From: Rossellomorea marisflavi
GTDB taxonomy: Bacteria; Bacillota; Bacilli; Bacillales; Bacillaceae_B
Assembly: GCF_009806575.1 (NCBI RefSeq)
Contig: NZ_CP047095.1
Coordinates: 3,662,001 to 3,726,000 of the forward strand
Reading direction: 5' to 3'
DNA: 64,000 nucleotides
Part shown: piece by piece, positions 18,403 to 28,852 of the stretch
How the letters are laid out: every line of letters begins with the position of its first letter
Position numbering within the stretch: the stretch's first letter is position 1
Notes under the pieces: model-generated
Told to the model about the DNA's origin: nothing
Databases searched by the model: none
What the model saw: only the letters and a program-made list of their open reading frames with translations
Position numbers and translations under genes: made by a program

Positions 18403-18443
18403 AAATTCGCTGGCTGGCTTTCCTATTACTAGGTATTAAAACA

Positions 18444-18472
18444 ATTATACTAGAAAACGTAATGCTTGAAAA
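18444..18472 (-). promoter_or_regulatory. SigA-type promoter of the riboswitch transcript
   Basis: On minus TTTTCA (18467-18472) and TATAAT (18444-18449) are 17 bases apart. The start point would be about 35 bases before the aptamer. Confidence 0.65.
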
Positions 18473-18553
18473 CAGAGAGTTCATATATGTTCTAAAATAG
18501 ACATTTTTTCACTCTGTGACCACTCTTTAGCAGGTACAAGCAACTACTTGAGG

Positions 18554-19879
18554 CTACTCCATCAACTTCGCAATCGGTTTTGATACGAAAAGGACGATGA
18601 CCCCAAGGACAATCGTGACGATCCCGATCAAACCGAAGATATCGAAATATCCAAGAGACTGGGTATAAGTGGCGAGTACACTTGCCAGCTTATTGGCTAC
18701 GGCAGAACTTGCAAGCCAAACGCCCATGAGTACCGACGTCAATTTGAGCGGAGACAGTCTGCTGACCATGGATAGGCCGACAGGTGAAATCATCAGTTCC
18801 GCCAATGTATGAAGGAAGTAGGTGAAAACCATGAACAGCATGTTCACCCTCACCTGTGAATCATCGCCGACCATCACAACAGCCGGGATCAGGACAAGGA
18901 ATCCAAGTCCAACGGTGATGAGACCCATTCCCATTTTAGTCGGCGTCTTGAAATCACCGTTTTTCGTCTGGGAAAGCTTGAACCACAGCATGGACATGAC
19001 AGGTGCCAGGAGCATGATGAACAGTGAGTTCAGTGACTGGAACCATTCTGTCGGAATAATGAAATCTCCGAGATGGCGGTCGATGTTTTCTTCTGTGAAC
19101 AAGGTAAGTGAGCTTCCTGCCTGCTCAAATGCCGTCCAGAACGCGATGGTGATCACGGCCAGGATGACGATAGCAATCGTACGGCGCACTTCCTGCTTCG
19201 TCAGGGGTGCCTTGCTGACGGCCTGTGTGTGCTGCTGCACTTTCTTGGCAGACTCTTTGCCGATATCACCAAGGTATCTGTTCCCCAGCGCATTGAATAG
19301 CACCTGACCGACGACCATACCGATCGCGGCTGTCAGGAAGCCGTATCTGTAGTCCATGAGACCGACTACAAGTGGAGCGACGAACGCACCCAGGTTTACA
19401 CCCATATAGAAGATGGTGAACGCGCCATCCCGTTTCGGGTCATTGATATGATAAAGCTCGCCGACAATGGTCGAGATATTCGGCTTGAAGAATCCGTTCC
19501 CGATGATCAAAAGGGCAAGACCCAAGTAAAGGGCTCCCATGCTTTGATGAAGGAAGATCGAGAAGTTCCCGAGTGCCATGAGGACTCCACCGATGGTGAT
19601 GGCCGTCCGCCTCGGCAGGAACCGGTCCGTTAGATAACCCCCGATGATCGGGGTGAGATATACCGCAGAGGTGAACGTACCGTACAAACTGATGGCGGTC
19701 GTCTTATCGGTGCCCAATCCTCCGTTGACGGCTGTAGCAGTAAGATAAAGAACAAGGATGGCCCTCATCCCATAATAACTGAATCGTTCCCACGCTTCTG
19801 TTGCAAATAGAAGATAAAGTCCAGGAGGATGCTTCTTTCTGAACTCCGTTGACTGCTCTTGATGAATGTTTGCTTCCAC
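18554..19879 (-). CDS. POT family di-/tripeptide:proton symporter
   Basis: This 441-residue membrane protein has about twelve segments and the PTR2/POT signatures: ATEAWERFSYYGMRA near the N-terminus (the ExxERF-like motif), GGYLTDRFLPRR, and GNGFFKPNIS. It imports small peptides with protons. The chosen GTG at 19879 has AAAGGAGG ten bases upstream; the ATG at 19912 would place that site inside the gene. It is monocistronic. Confidence 0.9.
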   Translation of the reverse strand: MEANIHQEQSTEFRKKHPPGLYLLFATEAWERFSYYGMRAILVLYLTATAVNGGLGTDKTTAISLYGTFTSAVYLTPIIGGYLTDRFLPRRTAITIGGVLMALGNFSIFLHQSMGALYLGLALLIIGNGFFKPNISTIVGELYHINDPKRDGAFTIFYMGVNLGAFVAPLVVGLMDYRYGFLTAAIGMVVGQVLFNALGNRYLGDIGKESAKKVQQHTQAVSKAPLTKQEVRRTIAIVILAVITIAFWTAFEQAGSSLTLFTEENIDRHLGDFIIPTEWFQSLNSLFIMLLAPVMSMLWFKLSQTKNGDFKTPTKMGMGLITVGLGFLVLIPAVVMVGDDSQVRVNMLFMVFTYFLHTLAELMISPVGLSMVSRLSPLKLTSVLMGVWLASSAVANKLASVLATYTQSLGYFDIFGLIGIVTIVLGVIVLFVSKPIAKLME

Positions 19880-20240
19880 GATGATGAATCCTCCTTTGAA
19901 ACTGTAAAACACGAACTCTGCACATATAGCAGAAAACGCAGACCGGCGCCCTGAGGCAGCCAGTGAGACTTTTTGAAATTGAAAGAAAATAACCTAGCTG
20001 CGAGGGGGTATTTATTCATTTTAATGAATGTTTATAATAATTGTCAAACATATATTATGAATTCATAATATTAAATTAATAATAGTTAGGTTAGTTATCT
20101 ATTATTTAACACATATTCCGGTATTATCCTTACGTAATGATGAAATGATTGAGGAATTCTTTTTAAAAGAGTGAAACTTTCAGTGGGTTTTTGCGTACGT
20201 ATTAGTAGGGAAGCCTGGAAGATACCCGAAAAAACAGCAT
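19880..20240. other. A+T-rich gene-free region upstream of the peptide symporter
   Basis: The stretch carries no credible gene. It holds the upstream region of the symporter gene, with a very A+T-rich block around 20030-20110 of repeated TAATAATA-like words. Confidence 0.5.
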
Positions 20241-20273
20241 AAAAAAAACACCCCCTCCGATTGGAAGGGATGC
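20241..20273 (-). terminator. Terminator of the EnvC-like gene
   Basis: On minus GCATCCCTTCC / GGAGGGGGTGT form a stem followed by eight T, just after the stop. Confidence 0.88.
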
Positions 20274-20286
20274 TTGGGAATTAAAA

Positions 20287-21651
20287 TTAGAAGTTGATGT
20301 ATTGACGCGGGTTGACAGCATTGGATTTCGCTGCGTTCCAAGGTCCTGCGTGAAGCTCGAAGTGCAGATGCTGACCGAATGAGTAACCTGTGTCACCCAT
20401 GTATCCGATCTGCTGTCCTTTTTTGACCGATTGACCATTACCCACAAGTGCAGAAGACATATGAGCATATACAGTGGTGAAGGTTTTACCGTTGATGGAG
20501 TGAGTCATGTACACAACGTTACCGTAGCTTGAGCTGTACTCACTGCGGATGACGATTCCATCAGCTGCTGCAACGATCGGAACACTTCCGCGGGCGGCAA
20601 CATCGATACCCCAGTGCATACGTGGCTTGCCGTTCAGGATATCTGTACCAAAGTTTGTTGTGATGGCTCCAGATGCCGGACGAGTCCATGCACCTGAGCT
20701 AACTGTTGGTGCTGGTGCGGCTGCAGCCGATTTAGCTGGTGCTGAAGAGGCTGATGCAGATGATGAGCTGCTGCTTGCACTTGACTGAGCTGCTGCCTGC
20801 TCTGCTGCACGTTTCTTGGCTGCTTCAGCTTCCTGACGCTTACGCTCTTCTTCTTGCTTACGAGCAAGTTCTGCAAGACGCTCTTGTTCAGCCTGGATTT
20901 CACCTTCGATGCTCTTTTCACGCTTGGAAAGCTCATCTGATTCTTGTTGAAGGTCAGCTTTTTCAACTTCCAATGATTTCTGTTGTTTTTCAAGCTGCTT
21001 GAACAATGAAGCTTTTTCAGCTTTTTGGCTGTCCAGTTCTTTTTTCAAGGTTTGAAGGCTCGCTTTATCCTTTTCAAGAGATGCAAGCTTCTCTTCTACC
21101 TGTTTTTGTTTCTTTTCAAGTTCTGCTTGATCACGTTTTTGCTCGTCCATGATCTTTTTGTCCGCACTTACAATTGTGTTGACTGCTGTTACACGGTTGA
21201 CGAAGTCTCCGAAGCTATCAGCTCCAAGAAGGACGTCTACATAGTTGGCTGAGCCGCCTTTTTCCTGGATGGCACGCGCACGCTCTTTCAGAAGTTCATT
21301 ACGCTCTTCGATCTTCTGTTTCAATACCTCAATCTCTTCTTTTAGCTTATTGATTTTGGCGGTCGTATCATCGATTTCTTTCTCTTTGTCTTTGATCTTT
21401 GATTCTGTATCATTCAGCTGTTTACCAAGGACATCGATCTGTTCTTGGATATCTTTCTGTTTGCTGATGTTATCATTGATCTCAGACTTCTTTGAATCGA
21501 TTTTACCGTTGACTTCCTCTTTCTTTGAAGAAACGTCATCCTGTTGCTTCTTCAGATCGTCCACTGAAGAGTGGGCGCTTGCAGAGGTGCCAAGACCTCC
21601 GATTGTCAATACTGCTGCGATGGATAATGAGACGAAATACTTCCTGTTCAA
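20287..21651 (-). CDS. EnvC-like murein hydrolase activator / M23 endopeptidase
   Basis: This 454-residue secreted protein has a signal peptide (about 1-26), long coiled coils (about 30-280), an Ala/Ser/Pro-rich linker, and a LytM/M23 domain at the C-terminus with H-W-G-I-D and HLHFELH metal-ligand motifs. The intact metal ligands suggest an active endopeptidase. Coiled-coil M23 proteins of this kind are controlled by the FtsEX ABC complex, and ftsX and ftsE lie directly upstream in the same direction. In B. subtilis the FtsEX-dependent enzyme is CwlO, encoded elsewhere. Confidence 0.9.
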   Translation of the reverse strand: MNRKYFVSLSIAAVLTIGGLGTSASAHSSVDDLKKQQDDVSSKKEEVNGKIDSKKSEINDNISKQKDIQEQIDVLGKQLNDTESKIKDKEKEIDDTTAKINKLKEEIEVLKQKIEERNELLKERARAIQEKGGSANYVDVLLGADSFGDFVNRVTAVNTIVSADKKIMDEQKRDQAELEKKQKQVEEKLASLEKDKASLQTLKKELDSQKAEKASLFKQLEKQQKSLEVEKADLQQESDELSKREKSIEGEIQAEQERLAELARKQEEERKRQEAEAAKKRAAEQAAAQSSASSSSSSASASSAPAKSAAAAPAPTVSSGAWTRPASGAITTNFGTDILNGKPRMHWGIDVAARGSVPIVAAADGIVIRSEYSSSYGNVVYMTHSINGKTFTTVYAHMSSALVGNGQSVKKGQQIGYMGDTGYSFGQHLHFELHAGPWNAAKSNAVNPRQYINF

Positions 21652-21690
21652 GCGGCATGCTCCTTTCAGCTTCTATCAACCTATCAAATT

Positions 21691-22575
21691 TTACACTCTC
21701 AAGAATTTACGTACGGACATGAAGCTTCCCCATGCCCCGATGAGACAACCCATCAATAGGATCAATCCGTTTACCTGGTAGATGAACGGGGTAAAATCTA
21801 ATACCTGAATAAAGTGACCTTGTAGTTTTGGTTTAATAAACTCATATGCGTAGTAATAGCCTGTTGTAACAAGAGCAATCGGGATAATAGAACCGAGGAT
21901 TCCGAGCCAAAGCCCTTCCAGTATGAATGGCCAGCGTACGAACCAGTTGGTTGCACCGACCAGTTTCATTATCTCGATTTCTCTTCTTCTGGCAACAATC
22001 GTAATCTTGATGGTATTCGAGATGAGGAACATCGCCGTGAATAGTAGTCCGATGATGAGGACGAGCCCCACGTTCCTGCTCATTTCCAATACATTGAATA
22101 ACTTCTCTACTTTCGCTTCCCCGTACAAGGCTTCATCGACGTGATCATACGTGCTGATCTCTTTTGCGATTTTACCGGTTTCGACTGGGTTGGTCGCTTT
22201 TACTACATATACATCGGATAGTGGATTATCCTGTTCAAAGAGTCGGAAGTCATCTCCCATATCCTTGACAAGGTTCTTGAGTTCATCTTCTTTGGAAGAA
22301 TACTCGATCGATTCCACTCCGTTGAGTTTTTCAATCTTATCATTGATTTCCTGTGACTGTTCTTTTGTCGTCCCGATATCAAGGAGTACCCGTACTTCTA
22401 CGTCTTTCTCGATATCTGTCGCGACTTTGTTCATATTGAGCATCAGTACGACGAATACTCCTACCAACAGGAGCGTCACCGTCACTGCACTGACCGATGC
22501 AAAGGTCATCCAGCCGTTACGTCCGATACTCTTGAAACTTTCCCTGAAATGCCGGCCATACGTTCTAGCTTTCAT
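21691..22575 (-). CDS. ftsX: Cell division permease-like protein FtsX
   Basis: This 294-residue protein has four membrane segments, with a large extracellular loop after the first (about 50-170), as in FtsX. It pairs with the ATPase FtsE to transmit ATP hydrolysis to an extracellular wall hydrolase. The ATG at 22575 overlaps the end of ftsE by 11 bases and is preceded by GAGGTG; the longer frame to 22635 lies inside ftsE. Confidence 0.94.
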   Translation of the reverse strand: MKARTYGRHFRESFKSIGRNGWMTFASVSAVTVTLLLVGVFVVLMLNMNKVATDIEKDVEVRVLLDIGTTKEQSQEINDKIEKLNGVESIEYSSKEDELKNLVKDMGDDFRLFEQDNPLSDVYVVKATNPVETGKIAKEISTYDHVDEALYGEAKVEKLFNVLEMSRNVGLVLIIGLLFTAMFLISNTIKITIVARRREIEIMKLVGATNWFVRWPFILEGLWLGILGSIIPIALVTTGYYYAYEFIKPKLQGHFIQVLDFTPFIYQVNGLILLMGCLIGAWGSFMSVRKFLRV

Positions 22576-23251
22576 AACCGTAGTCACCTCGCTGTTCGTC
22601 TCGCACGATCCTGCCGTTTTCGATGGCAATGACACGGTGCTTGATTGTATTTACGATTTCCCGGTTATGAGTAGCCATGATGACCGTAGTCCCACGGTTG
22701 CTGATTTCTTCAAATATATTCATGATGTCCCAAGAAGTCTCTGGATCGAGGTTCCCGGTCGGCTCATCGGCAATGACCAGCTGCGGGGTGTTGACGATGG
22801 ATCGTGCAATCGATACCCTTTGCTGTTCCCCTCCGGACAATTCATCCGGCAGCATCCTTGCCTTGTGTTTGAGTCCCACGAGATCCAACACTTCCATCAC
22901 ACGCTTCTTGATGTTCTTAGGGTGCTCTTCGATTACTTCTAATGCGAAGGCTACATTCTCGTATACGTTCATCTTTGGAAGCAGTTTGAAGTCCTGGAAG
23001 ACCACTCCGACATTCCTTCTGAGGAATGGAACCCTACCATTTTTCAGCTTCGCCAGATTAATACCGTTTACGACGATATCGCCCTTGGTCGGTTTCTCTT
23101 CGCGGTACATCATCTTAATGAAGGTCGACTTACCGGCCCCACTTGGTCCGACGACATAAACAAACTCTCCTTGTTTGATGTTGACGTTGAACCCGTTCGC
23201 AGCCATGACCCCATTGGAGTACTGCTTATATACGTCTTTCATTTCGATCAT
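22565..23251 (-). CDS. ftsE: Cell division ATP-binding protein FtsE
   Basis: This 228-residue ABC ATPase has Walker A GPSGAGKST, the signature LSGGEQQR, Walker B VIADEPTG and the switch His in ATHNREIV. It forms FtsEX with the overlapping downstream ftsX. Start MIEMKDVYKQYSNGV is typical for FtsE. Confidence 0.96.
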   Translation of the reverse strand: MIEMKDVYKQYSNGVMAANGFNVNIKQGEFVYVVGPSGAGKSTFIKMMYREEKPTKGDIVVNGINLAKLKNGRVPFLRRNVGVVFQDFKLLPKMNVYENVAFALEVIEEHPKNIKKRVMEVLDLVGLKHKARMLPDELSGGEQQRVSIARSIVNTPQLVIADEPTGNLDPETSWDIMNIFEEISNRGTTVIMATHNREIVNTIKHRVIAIENGRIVRDEQRGDYGYES

Positions 23252-23722
23252 TCAATCACCTAATTTTTTATGTAGTTCCCCTCTTGGCTGTCGGTCATAT
23301 GTACACGCAGGGATGATTCTGTTCTGTTCTCCCATTTTGGTGAAAAAACTCGAATCGTGCTCCCGAAAATTATTATAACATCACTTCTTTCGATGTTAAG
23401 GAAAAAAATTATTACAGTTTCGTTTCAAGAAAAGGGTAAATGTGTAATATATCCCTTTTTTCACGTGGTTTTTGAAGGGTTTTCATGAGTTTGATAGGAG
23501 GAATTGACTAGTACCTGGTAATAATGACTGATCATGATACCTGAAGGGGTTAAGGGGATAAACGTTGATAGATAAGAGGTTTACTATAGTAGAGTTGGTT
23601 ATAAAAAAGGGAATATTCTGACGAATAATAGGGGAGGTCAAGTTGTTTCGAGGTTTGTAATCTAATCTTAAAGAAAGGATTGGGGTAAGAAGAATCCACT
23701 GGGGATCCTTCTTGATGTTGCG
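23252..23722. other. Gene-free gap between cccB and ftsE
   Basis: The gap holds no credible gene. An 11-bp hairpin with one mismatch (23687-23697 and 23703-23713) lies just after the cccB stop but lacks a T tail on minus. A+T-rich sequence upstream of ftsE probably contains its promoter. Confidence 0.5.
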
Positions 23723-24031
23723 TTATTTTTTGTTGGAAAGCCACTCGGCAACGGCATCCGCCTCTTCACCTTTTATCAGGTTCTTCGGCATTTGGCCTTT
23801 TCCATTTTCAATGACGTGAAGGATTTCATCCTTACTGAGCCTTTCGCCTACGTTATTGAGGGCCGGACCCATGCCGCCTTCAAGGTTGCCGCCATGACAG
23901 CTTGTACACTTGTTGTTTACGATCTTCTCGGGATCTACCTGACCGGTACTTGTTTCCGTACTTTCGTCATTGCCACAAGCAGCGAGGACAAGTGAAGCGC
24001 CAAGGAGGGCACCAATGAGTTTCTTCTTCAT
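23723..24031 (-). CDS. cccB: Cytochrome c-551, lipid-anchored
   Basis: This 102-residue protein has a lipoprotein signal with lipobox LAAC, then a small class I cytochrome c domain with heme motif CTSCH and the distal Met in GQMPKN. It carries electrons on the outer face of the membrane. The ATG at 24031 follows GGGGGAG; an in-frame Met at 24067 is further upstream. Location between ftsE and a yitT-family gene matches B. subtilis cccB. Confidence 0.93.
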   Translation of the reverse strand: MKKKLIGALLGASLVLAACGNDESTETSTGQVDPEKIVNNKCTSCHGGNLEGGMGPALNNVGERLSKDEILHVIENGKGQMPKNLIKGEEADAVAEWLSNKK

Positions 24032-24096
24032 CCATTCTCCCCCTAGGAATAATTTAGTGAGGTTCACTTCCCCATTATACGATCATTATACCAGCG

Positions 24097-24963
24097 TTAG
24101 ACCCGTTTGAAACCTTCCCCGAGGACCTCTGAAGCATCCATGGTGACGACAAATGCTGATGGATCAATGGTTTTAACCAGTTGTTTCAGTTTTGTGAATT
24201 CCGTTTGATCGACGACGACCATAAGGATCGGGCGTTCATCATCGGTATAACCACCGTATGCTGATAGTTTTGTCACACCGCGATCAATCTTATGCAGGAT
24301 CCCTTCACGGATCTCTTCCTGTTTGTTCGTAATGACCAGCGCCATCTTCGACCGGCTGATGCCGACTTGGACGAGGTCGATGGTCTTGCTTGTCACGTAT
24401 AGTCCGATGAGGGCGTAGAGACCACGCTCGATATCGAAGACGATGGCCGCCGAAAGGACGATCATCCCGTCGATGAGGGCTACACATGTACCAAGGGAAA
24501 GACCGGTAAACTTATTGACGATCTGAGCTGCCAGATCGGTCCCTCCAGTAGATGCTTTCCCCCTGAAGACGATTCCTAAACCTAACCCGACTCCGATTCC
24601 ACCAAAAAGTGCACCCAGGAGCGGATCCGTGGTCCACGGTTCCCAGTCCTCCGTTAAGAAGACAACTAATGGAAGAAAAATGGTTCCAATCGCTGTTTTA
24701 ACACCGAACTGAAGTCCAAGGAAAATCAAGCCGGCAATGAATAAGGGAATATTGAACGCCCATTGCACGTAGGCAGGCTTCCAGTCGAGGACCCCTTTCA
24801 GGATCGTGGAAATTCCGCTTACTCCTCCGGAAGCGACTTCATTCGGCAATAGGAACACATTGAAGGCAATGGCCACGATGGCCGAGCCGATGATCACAAA
24901 TACATATTCAAGCCATTTCTCACGGACGGGATCCAAATCCCGCCTTCTCCCCTTCAGTACCAT
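24097..24963 (-). CDS. YitT family membrane protein (YvjA-like)
   Basis: This 288-residue protein has about five membrane segments (DUF161/YitT part, FNVFLLPNEVASGGVSG and KASTGGTDLAAQI) and a C-terminal DUF2179 domain (about 205-285). Function is not firmly known for the family. Its place between cccB and prfB corresponds to B. subtilis yvjA. Confidence 0.88.
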   Translation of the reverse strand: MVLKGRRRDLDPVREKWLEYVFVIIGSAIVAIAFNVFLLPNEVASGGVSGISTILKGVLDWKPAYVQWAFNIPLFIAGLIFLGLQFGVKTAIGTIFLPLVVFLTEDWEPWTTDPLLGALFGGIGVGLGLGIVFRGKASTGGTDLAAQIVNKFTGLSLGTCVALIDGMIVLSAAIVFDIERGLYALIGLYVTSKTIDLVQVGISRSKMALVITNKQEEIREGILHKIDRGVTKLSAYGGYTDDERPILMVVVDQTEFTKLKQLVKTIDPSAFVVTMDASEVLGEGFKRV

Positions 24964-25127
24964 GTATCTCCGACTCCTTTTTATCCGTTACGTTAGTATG
25001 AGTACTCTGAACGCTTTACATGCAGGGGATGGATCCCCTCCATATCAACCTTTGAGAGTATAGCATGGGGTCGGGGCGGTGTAAATGACAGTCCAATGCC
25101 GTATTAAAGTGGTAGTGCAGCAGGATG

Positions 25128-25156
25128 AAAAAAGCCGATCCCTCTTTGGGACCGGC
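25128..25156 (-). terminator. Terminator of prfB
   Basis: Arms GCCGATCCC (25134-25142) and GGGACCGGC (25148-25156) form a stem followed on minus by six T. Confidence 0.87.
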
Positions 25157-25163
25157 CTCTGTC

Positions 25164-26265
25164 TTATTGGATTTTCGAACGCAGGTACGCGTTGATGAAC
25201 GGATCAAGATCTCCGTCCATGACCCCTTGAACATTTCCTGATTCCGTATTCGTACGGTGATCTTTCACCATGGAGTACGGATGGAATACGTACGAACGGA
25301 TCTGGCTTCCCCATCCGATCTCTTTCTGCTCTCCGCGGATCTCGGCAAGCTCTTGCTCCTGCTCTTCGATCCTGCGCTGATAAAGCTTCGCTTTCAGCAT
25401 CTTCATGGCTGATTCACGGTTCTTGATCTGTGAACGCTCGGACTGGCAGGTCACGACGACGTTCGTCGGAAGATGCGTGATCCGCACAGCGGAGTCGGTC
25501 GTATTGATATGCTGACCACCGGCACCACTTGCACGGTACGTATCGATCTTCAGATCCTCGGTACGGATTTCAATGTTGATTTCTTCATTGAACTCCGGCA
25601 TGACCTCACATGACACAAAGGACGTGTGACGGCGGCCTGACGAATCGAACGGCGAGATACGGACCAGACGGTGAACGCCTTTTTCCGCTTTCAGATAGCC
25701 GTAGGCGTTATGCCCCTTGATGCTGAGCGTGACGCTCTTGATTCCGGCTTCATCGCCTGGAAGATAATCCAGGGTTTCCACTTTGAATCCGCGTTTCTCT
25801 GCCCAGCGCGTGTACATACGGAGAAGCATGGAGCCCCAGTCCTGTGACTCGGTACCACCAGCACCCGGATGAAGCTCGAGGATGGCATTGTTCTTATCAT
25901 GTTCTTCACTCAATAGAAGCTGAAGTTCGTAGTCGTTCAAACGGGTGATGAGCTCTTCAAGCTCGCCTTCAAGCTCCTGTTGAAGCTCTGCATCCGGCTC
26001 TTCCTTCAATAGTTCGAGGGTCAGCTCGAGATTCTCATGAGATTCAAGGAGTGCCTTGTATTCATTCACGAGATCTTTCAGGCCGTTCCCTTCATTGATC
26101 AAGCCTTGTGCTTTCTGCTGGTCATCCCAAAAATCGGGTTGGACCATGATTTCATCGAGCTCCTGGATTCGTGCCTCTTTGTTTTCTAAGTCAAAGAGAC
26201 CCCCTGAAGTCCGCTAATGTCTTAGCTGATTTTTCTAACTCTGATCGAATTTCTGCATGTTCCAT
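25164..26265 (-). CDS. prfB: Peptide chain release factor 2, with programmed +1 frameshift
   Basis: The first 25 codons run from the ATG at 26265 ([24 protein letters not shown]) to an in-frame TGA at 26191-26193; a +1 shift at CTT-TGA-C continues into [10 protein letters not shown] and the rest of RF2. The full product is about 366 residues, with the catalytic GGQ in [10 protein letters not shown] and the TGA-recognition region. RF2 ends translation at UAA/UGA and autoregulates through this shift: slow UGA reading favours frameshifting. It follows secA, as in Bacillus. Confidence 0.95.
26190..26205 (-). promoter_or_regulatory. prfB programmed +1 frameshift site
   Basis: AGGGGG (26200-26205) acts as an internal Shine-Dalgarno-like element three bases before CTT TGA C (26190-26196), the canonical RF2 recoding signal. 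The spacing matches other bacterial prfB genes. Confidence 0.95.
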
Positions 26266-26300
26266 TTTATTCACCTCAAGTAGTATTTGGGTCCTTCTTT

Positions 26301-26333
26301 TCAGAAAAGTACCCGGAGCAAGGCTCCAGGCAG
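26301..26333 (-). terminator. Probable terminator between secA and prfB
   Basis: Arms CCCGGAGC (26312-26319) and GCTCCAGG (26323-26330) form a G+C-rich hairpin followed on minus by TACTTTTCT. The tail is imperfect, so partial read-through into prfB is possible. Confidence 0.5.
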
Positions 26334-26341
26334 TTTTTCTC

Positions 26342-28852
26342 TTATCCGGTTATCCCATGGCAATGCTTATATTTCTTCCCGCTTCCGCATGGGCATGGAT
26401 CATTTCGTCCGATGCTTTCTTTGCGGCGGAGCGGCTTCCTTTTCGCCTTCTCACCGTCTTCCTTCGGGTTGACGGCCTGGCCTTTGGCCACTTCCTGGCG
26501 CTCAAGGTTGTTTTTGATTTCAGCCTTCATGATGTATTTCGCGACATCTTCCTCGATGGAGATGATCATGTTTTCGAACATGGCGAATCCTTCATGCTGG
26601 TATTCACGAAGCGGATCGGTCTGACCGTACGCACGGAGGTGGATACCTTGTCTGAGCTGATCCATGGCATCGATATGATCGATCCACTTTTGATCGACAG
26701 CGCGGAGAAGGATGACTTTCTCGAACTCACGCATCTGTTCTTCAGACATCTCGGCTTCTTTTTCATTAAGCTGGTGGTGGACATCCTGGAAGATGATGTC
26801 GACGATCTCTTCCGGCTCTTTGCCACGTAGCTCGTTTTCATTCACTTCACCTTCAGGGAGCAGGTTCGCATTGACGTAATCAATGAGACCTTGAAGGTTC
26901 CAGTTTTCCATCTCTTCTTCCTGCGTATGGGCAGCCACCTGACGCTCAATGACCGATTTGATCATGCCGTCCACGATGTCGCGGAGGTTTTCGGAATCGA
27001 TGACTTCATAACGCTGCTTGTAGATGATCTCACGCTGCTGGCGAAGGACATCATCATATTGAAGGAGCTGCTTACGGGCATCGAAGTTATTCCCCTCGAC
27101 CCGTTTCTGGGCGGACTCAACGGCACGGCTGACCATCTTGCTTTGGATCGGCTGCGTATCATCCATCCCGAGGCGCTCCATCATGCTCTTCATGTTGTCG
27201 GAGCCGAAGCGGCGCATCAGCTCATCTTCCATGGAGAGATAGAATTGAGTGACACCCGGGTCCCCTTGACGTCCAGAACGTCCACGGAGCTGGTTATCGA
27301 TCCGGCGGGATTCGTGACGTTCTGTACCGATGACGGCCAGTCCGCCAAGCTCGATGACGCCTTCACCCAGTTTGATATCCGTACCACGACCGGCCATGTT
27401 CGTGGCGATCGTAACGGATCCAGGTTGTCCCGCTTCCAGGATGATTTCCGCCTCGCGACCGTGGTTCTTCGCGTTAAGGACGTTATGGCGTACGCCTTTT
27501 TTCGTCAGGAGCTTCGAGATGAGCTCGGATGTTTCGACGGCGACTGTACCGACAAGGACCGGCTGCCCCTTCTCATGACGCTCTTTGATATCCTCGACCA
27601 CTGCAAGGAACTTCCCTTCCATGGACGCATAGATCAGATCGGCACGGTCATCACGGACGATTTCCTTATTCGTCGGGATGACGATGACGTTCATGTTATA
27701 GATATTGCGGAATTCCTCTTCTTCCGTCTTTGCCGTACCGGTCATACCGGAAAGCTTTTCGTACATACGGAAGTAGTTCTGGAATGTGATGGTGGCCATG
27801 GTCATGCTTTCGTTCTGGATCTCCAGGCCTTCCTTCGCTTCGATGGACTGGTGAAGACCGTCGCTGTAACGGCGTCCTTTCATCAGACGTCCCGTGAAGG
27901 AATCGACGATGATGATCTCGCCTTCCTGTACCACATAGTCCACGTCGCGGTGCATGCTCACATGAGCCTTCAGCGCTTGCGTGATATGGTGGTTCAGGGT
28001 GACATGGGTGATATCGAAGAGGTTGTCGATATGGAATGCCTTCTCGACCTTGCTGATTCCGTCTTCGGTCAGCTGGACGCTCTTCGTCTTCTCATCATAC
28101 GTATAATCGTCCTCTTTGTTCAGGGTGCGCACGACGGCGTTCGCCTGGATGTAGAGCTGAGGCGTACGCTGTGCGTTTCCGGAGATGATAAGCGGCGTAC
28201 GGGCTTCATCGATCAAGATGGAATCGACCTCATCGATCACGGCGAAGTGAAGGGGACGCTGTACCATCTGCTCTTTGTAAAGGACCATGTTATCACGCAG
28301 GTAGTCGAACCCGAATTCATTGTTCGTACCGTAGGTGATGTCGGCGCTGTATGCTTCGCGCTTCTCTTCTTTCCCCATGGAGTTGAGGTTCAACCCAACG
28401 GAAAGACCGAGGAACTCATACAGTCTGCCCATCTCTTCGGCATCACGGCTGGCCAGGTATTCATTGACCGTGACCACGTGGACGCCTTTGCCTGTGATGG
28501 CATTCAGGTAGACCGGCATCGTCGCCGTCAATGTTTTACCTTCACCGGTTTTCATCTCGGAGATGTTTCCTCCATGAAGGGCGGCACCCCCCATGAGCTG
28601 GACGCGATACGGATAAAGACCGAGTACACGGCGTGCCGCTTCACGAACAACGGCAAACGCCTCGACGAGCATATCATCGAGTGTTTCCCCTTTTTGATAG
28701 CGCTCCTGGAAGCGGACCGTACGCTCACGGATTTGATCATCCGTCAGGCGCTCCATTTCAGGACCGAGGGCTTCTATTTGATCAGCAAGCTTTTCGAGCT
28801 TCTTGATTTCTCTTTTATTTCCATCAAACACTTTATTCAATAATCCAAGCAT
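26342..28852 (-). CDS. secA: Preprotein translocase ATPase SecA
   Basis: This 836-residue protein has the full SecA layout: Walker A GEGKTLTA near residue 105, the DEAD-like [19 protein letters not shown], the helicase GRGTDIKLG and [17 protein letters not shown] motifs, and a C-terminal zinc finger [17 protein letters not shown]. It drives Sec-dependent export. The sequence is uninterrupted. It is followed by prfB, the usual Bacillus order. Confidence 0.97.
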   Translation of the reverse strand: MLGLLNKVFDGNKREIKKLEKLADQIEALGPEMERLTDDQIRERTVRFQERYQKGETLDDMLVEAFAVVREAARRVLGLYPYRVQLMGGAALHGGNISEMKTGEGKTLTATMPVYLNAITGKGVHVVTVNEYLASRDAEEMGRLYEFLGLSVGLNLNSMGKEEKREAYSADITYGTNNEFGFDYLRDNMVLYKEQMVQRPLHFAVIDEVDSILIDEARTPLIISGNAQRTPQLYIQANAVVRTLNKEDDYTYDEKTKSVQLTEDGISKVEKAFHIDNLFDITHVTLNHHITQALKAHVSMHRDVDYVVQEGEIIIVDSFTGRLMKGRRYSDGLHQSIEAKEGLEIQNESMTMATITFQNYFRMYEKLSGMTGTAKTEEEEFRNIYNMNVIVIPTNKEIVRDDRADLIYASMEGKFLAVVEDIKERHEKGQPVLVGTVAVETSELISKLLTKKGVRHNVLNAKNHGREAEIILEAGQPGSVTIATNMAGRGTDIKLGEGVIELGGLAVIGTERHESRRIDNQLRGRSGRQGDPGVTQFYLSMEDELMRRFGSDNMKSMMERLGMDDTQPIQSKMVSRAVESAQKRVEGNNFDARKQLLQYDDVLRQQREIIYKQRYEVIDSENLRDIVDGMIKSVIERQVAAHTQEEEMENWNLQGLIDYVNANLLPEGEVNENELRGKEPEEIVDIIFQDVHHQLNEKEAEMSEEQMREFEKVILLRAVDQKWIDHIDAMDQLRQGIHLRAYGQTDPLREYQHEGFAMFENMIISIEEDVAKYIMKAEIKNNLERQEVAKGQAVNPKEDGEKAKRKPLRRKESIGRNDPCPCGSGKKYKHCHGITG

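Noticed and set aside
23687..23713. Hairpin after cccB as an intrinsic terminator
   Set aside because: The stem is good, but on minus it is followed by ACCCC and not a T run, so it is only noted within the gap entry.
26891..28843. A 650-codon open frame on plus, antisense to secA
   Set aside because: It mirrors the secA codon pattern, has no ribosome binding site, shows no family motifs, and secA is intact and unmistakable.
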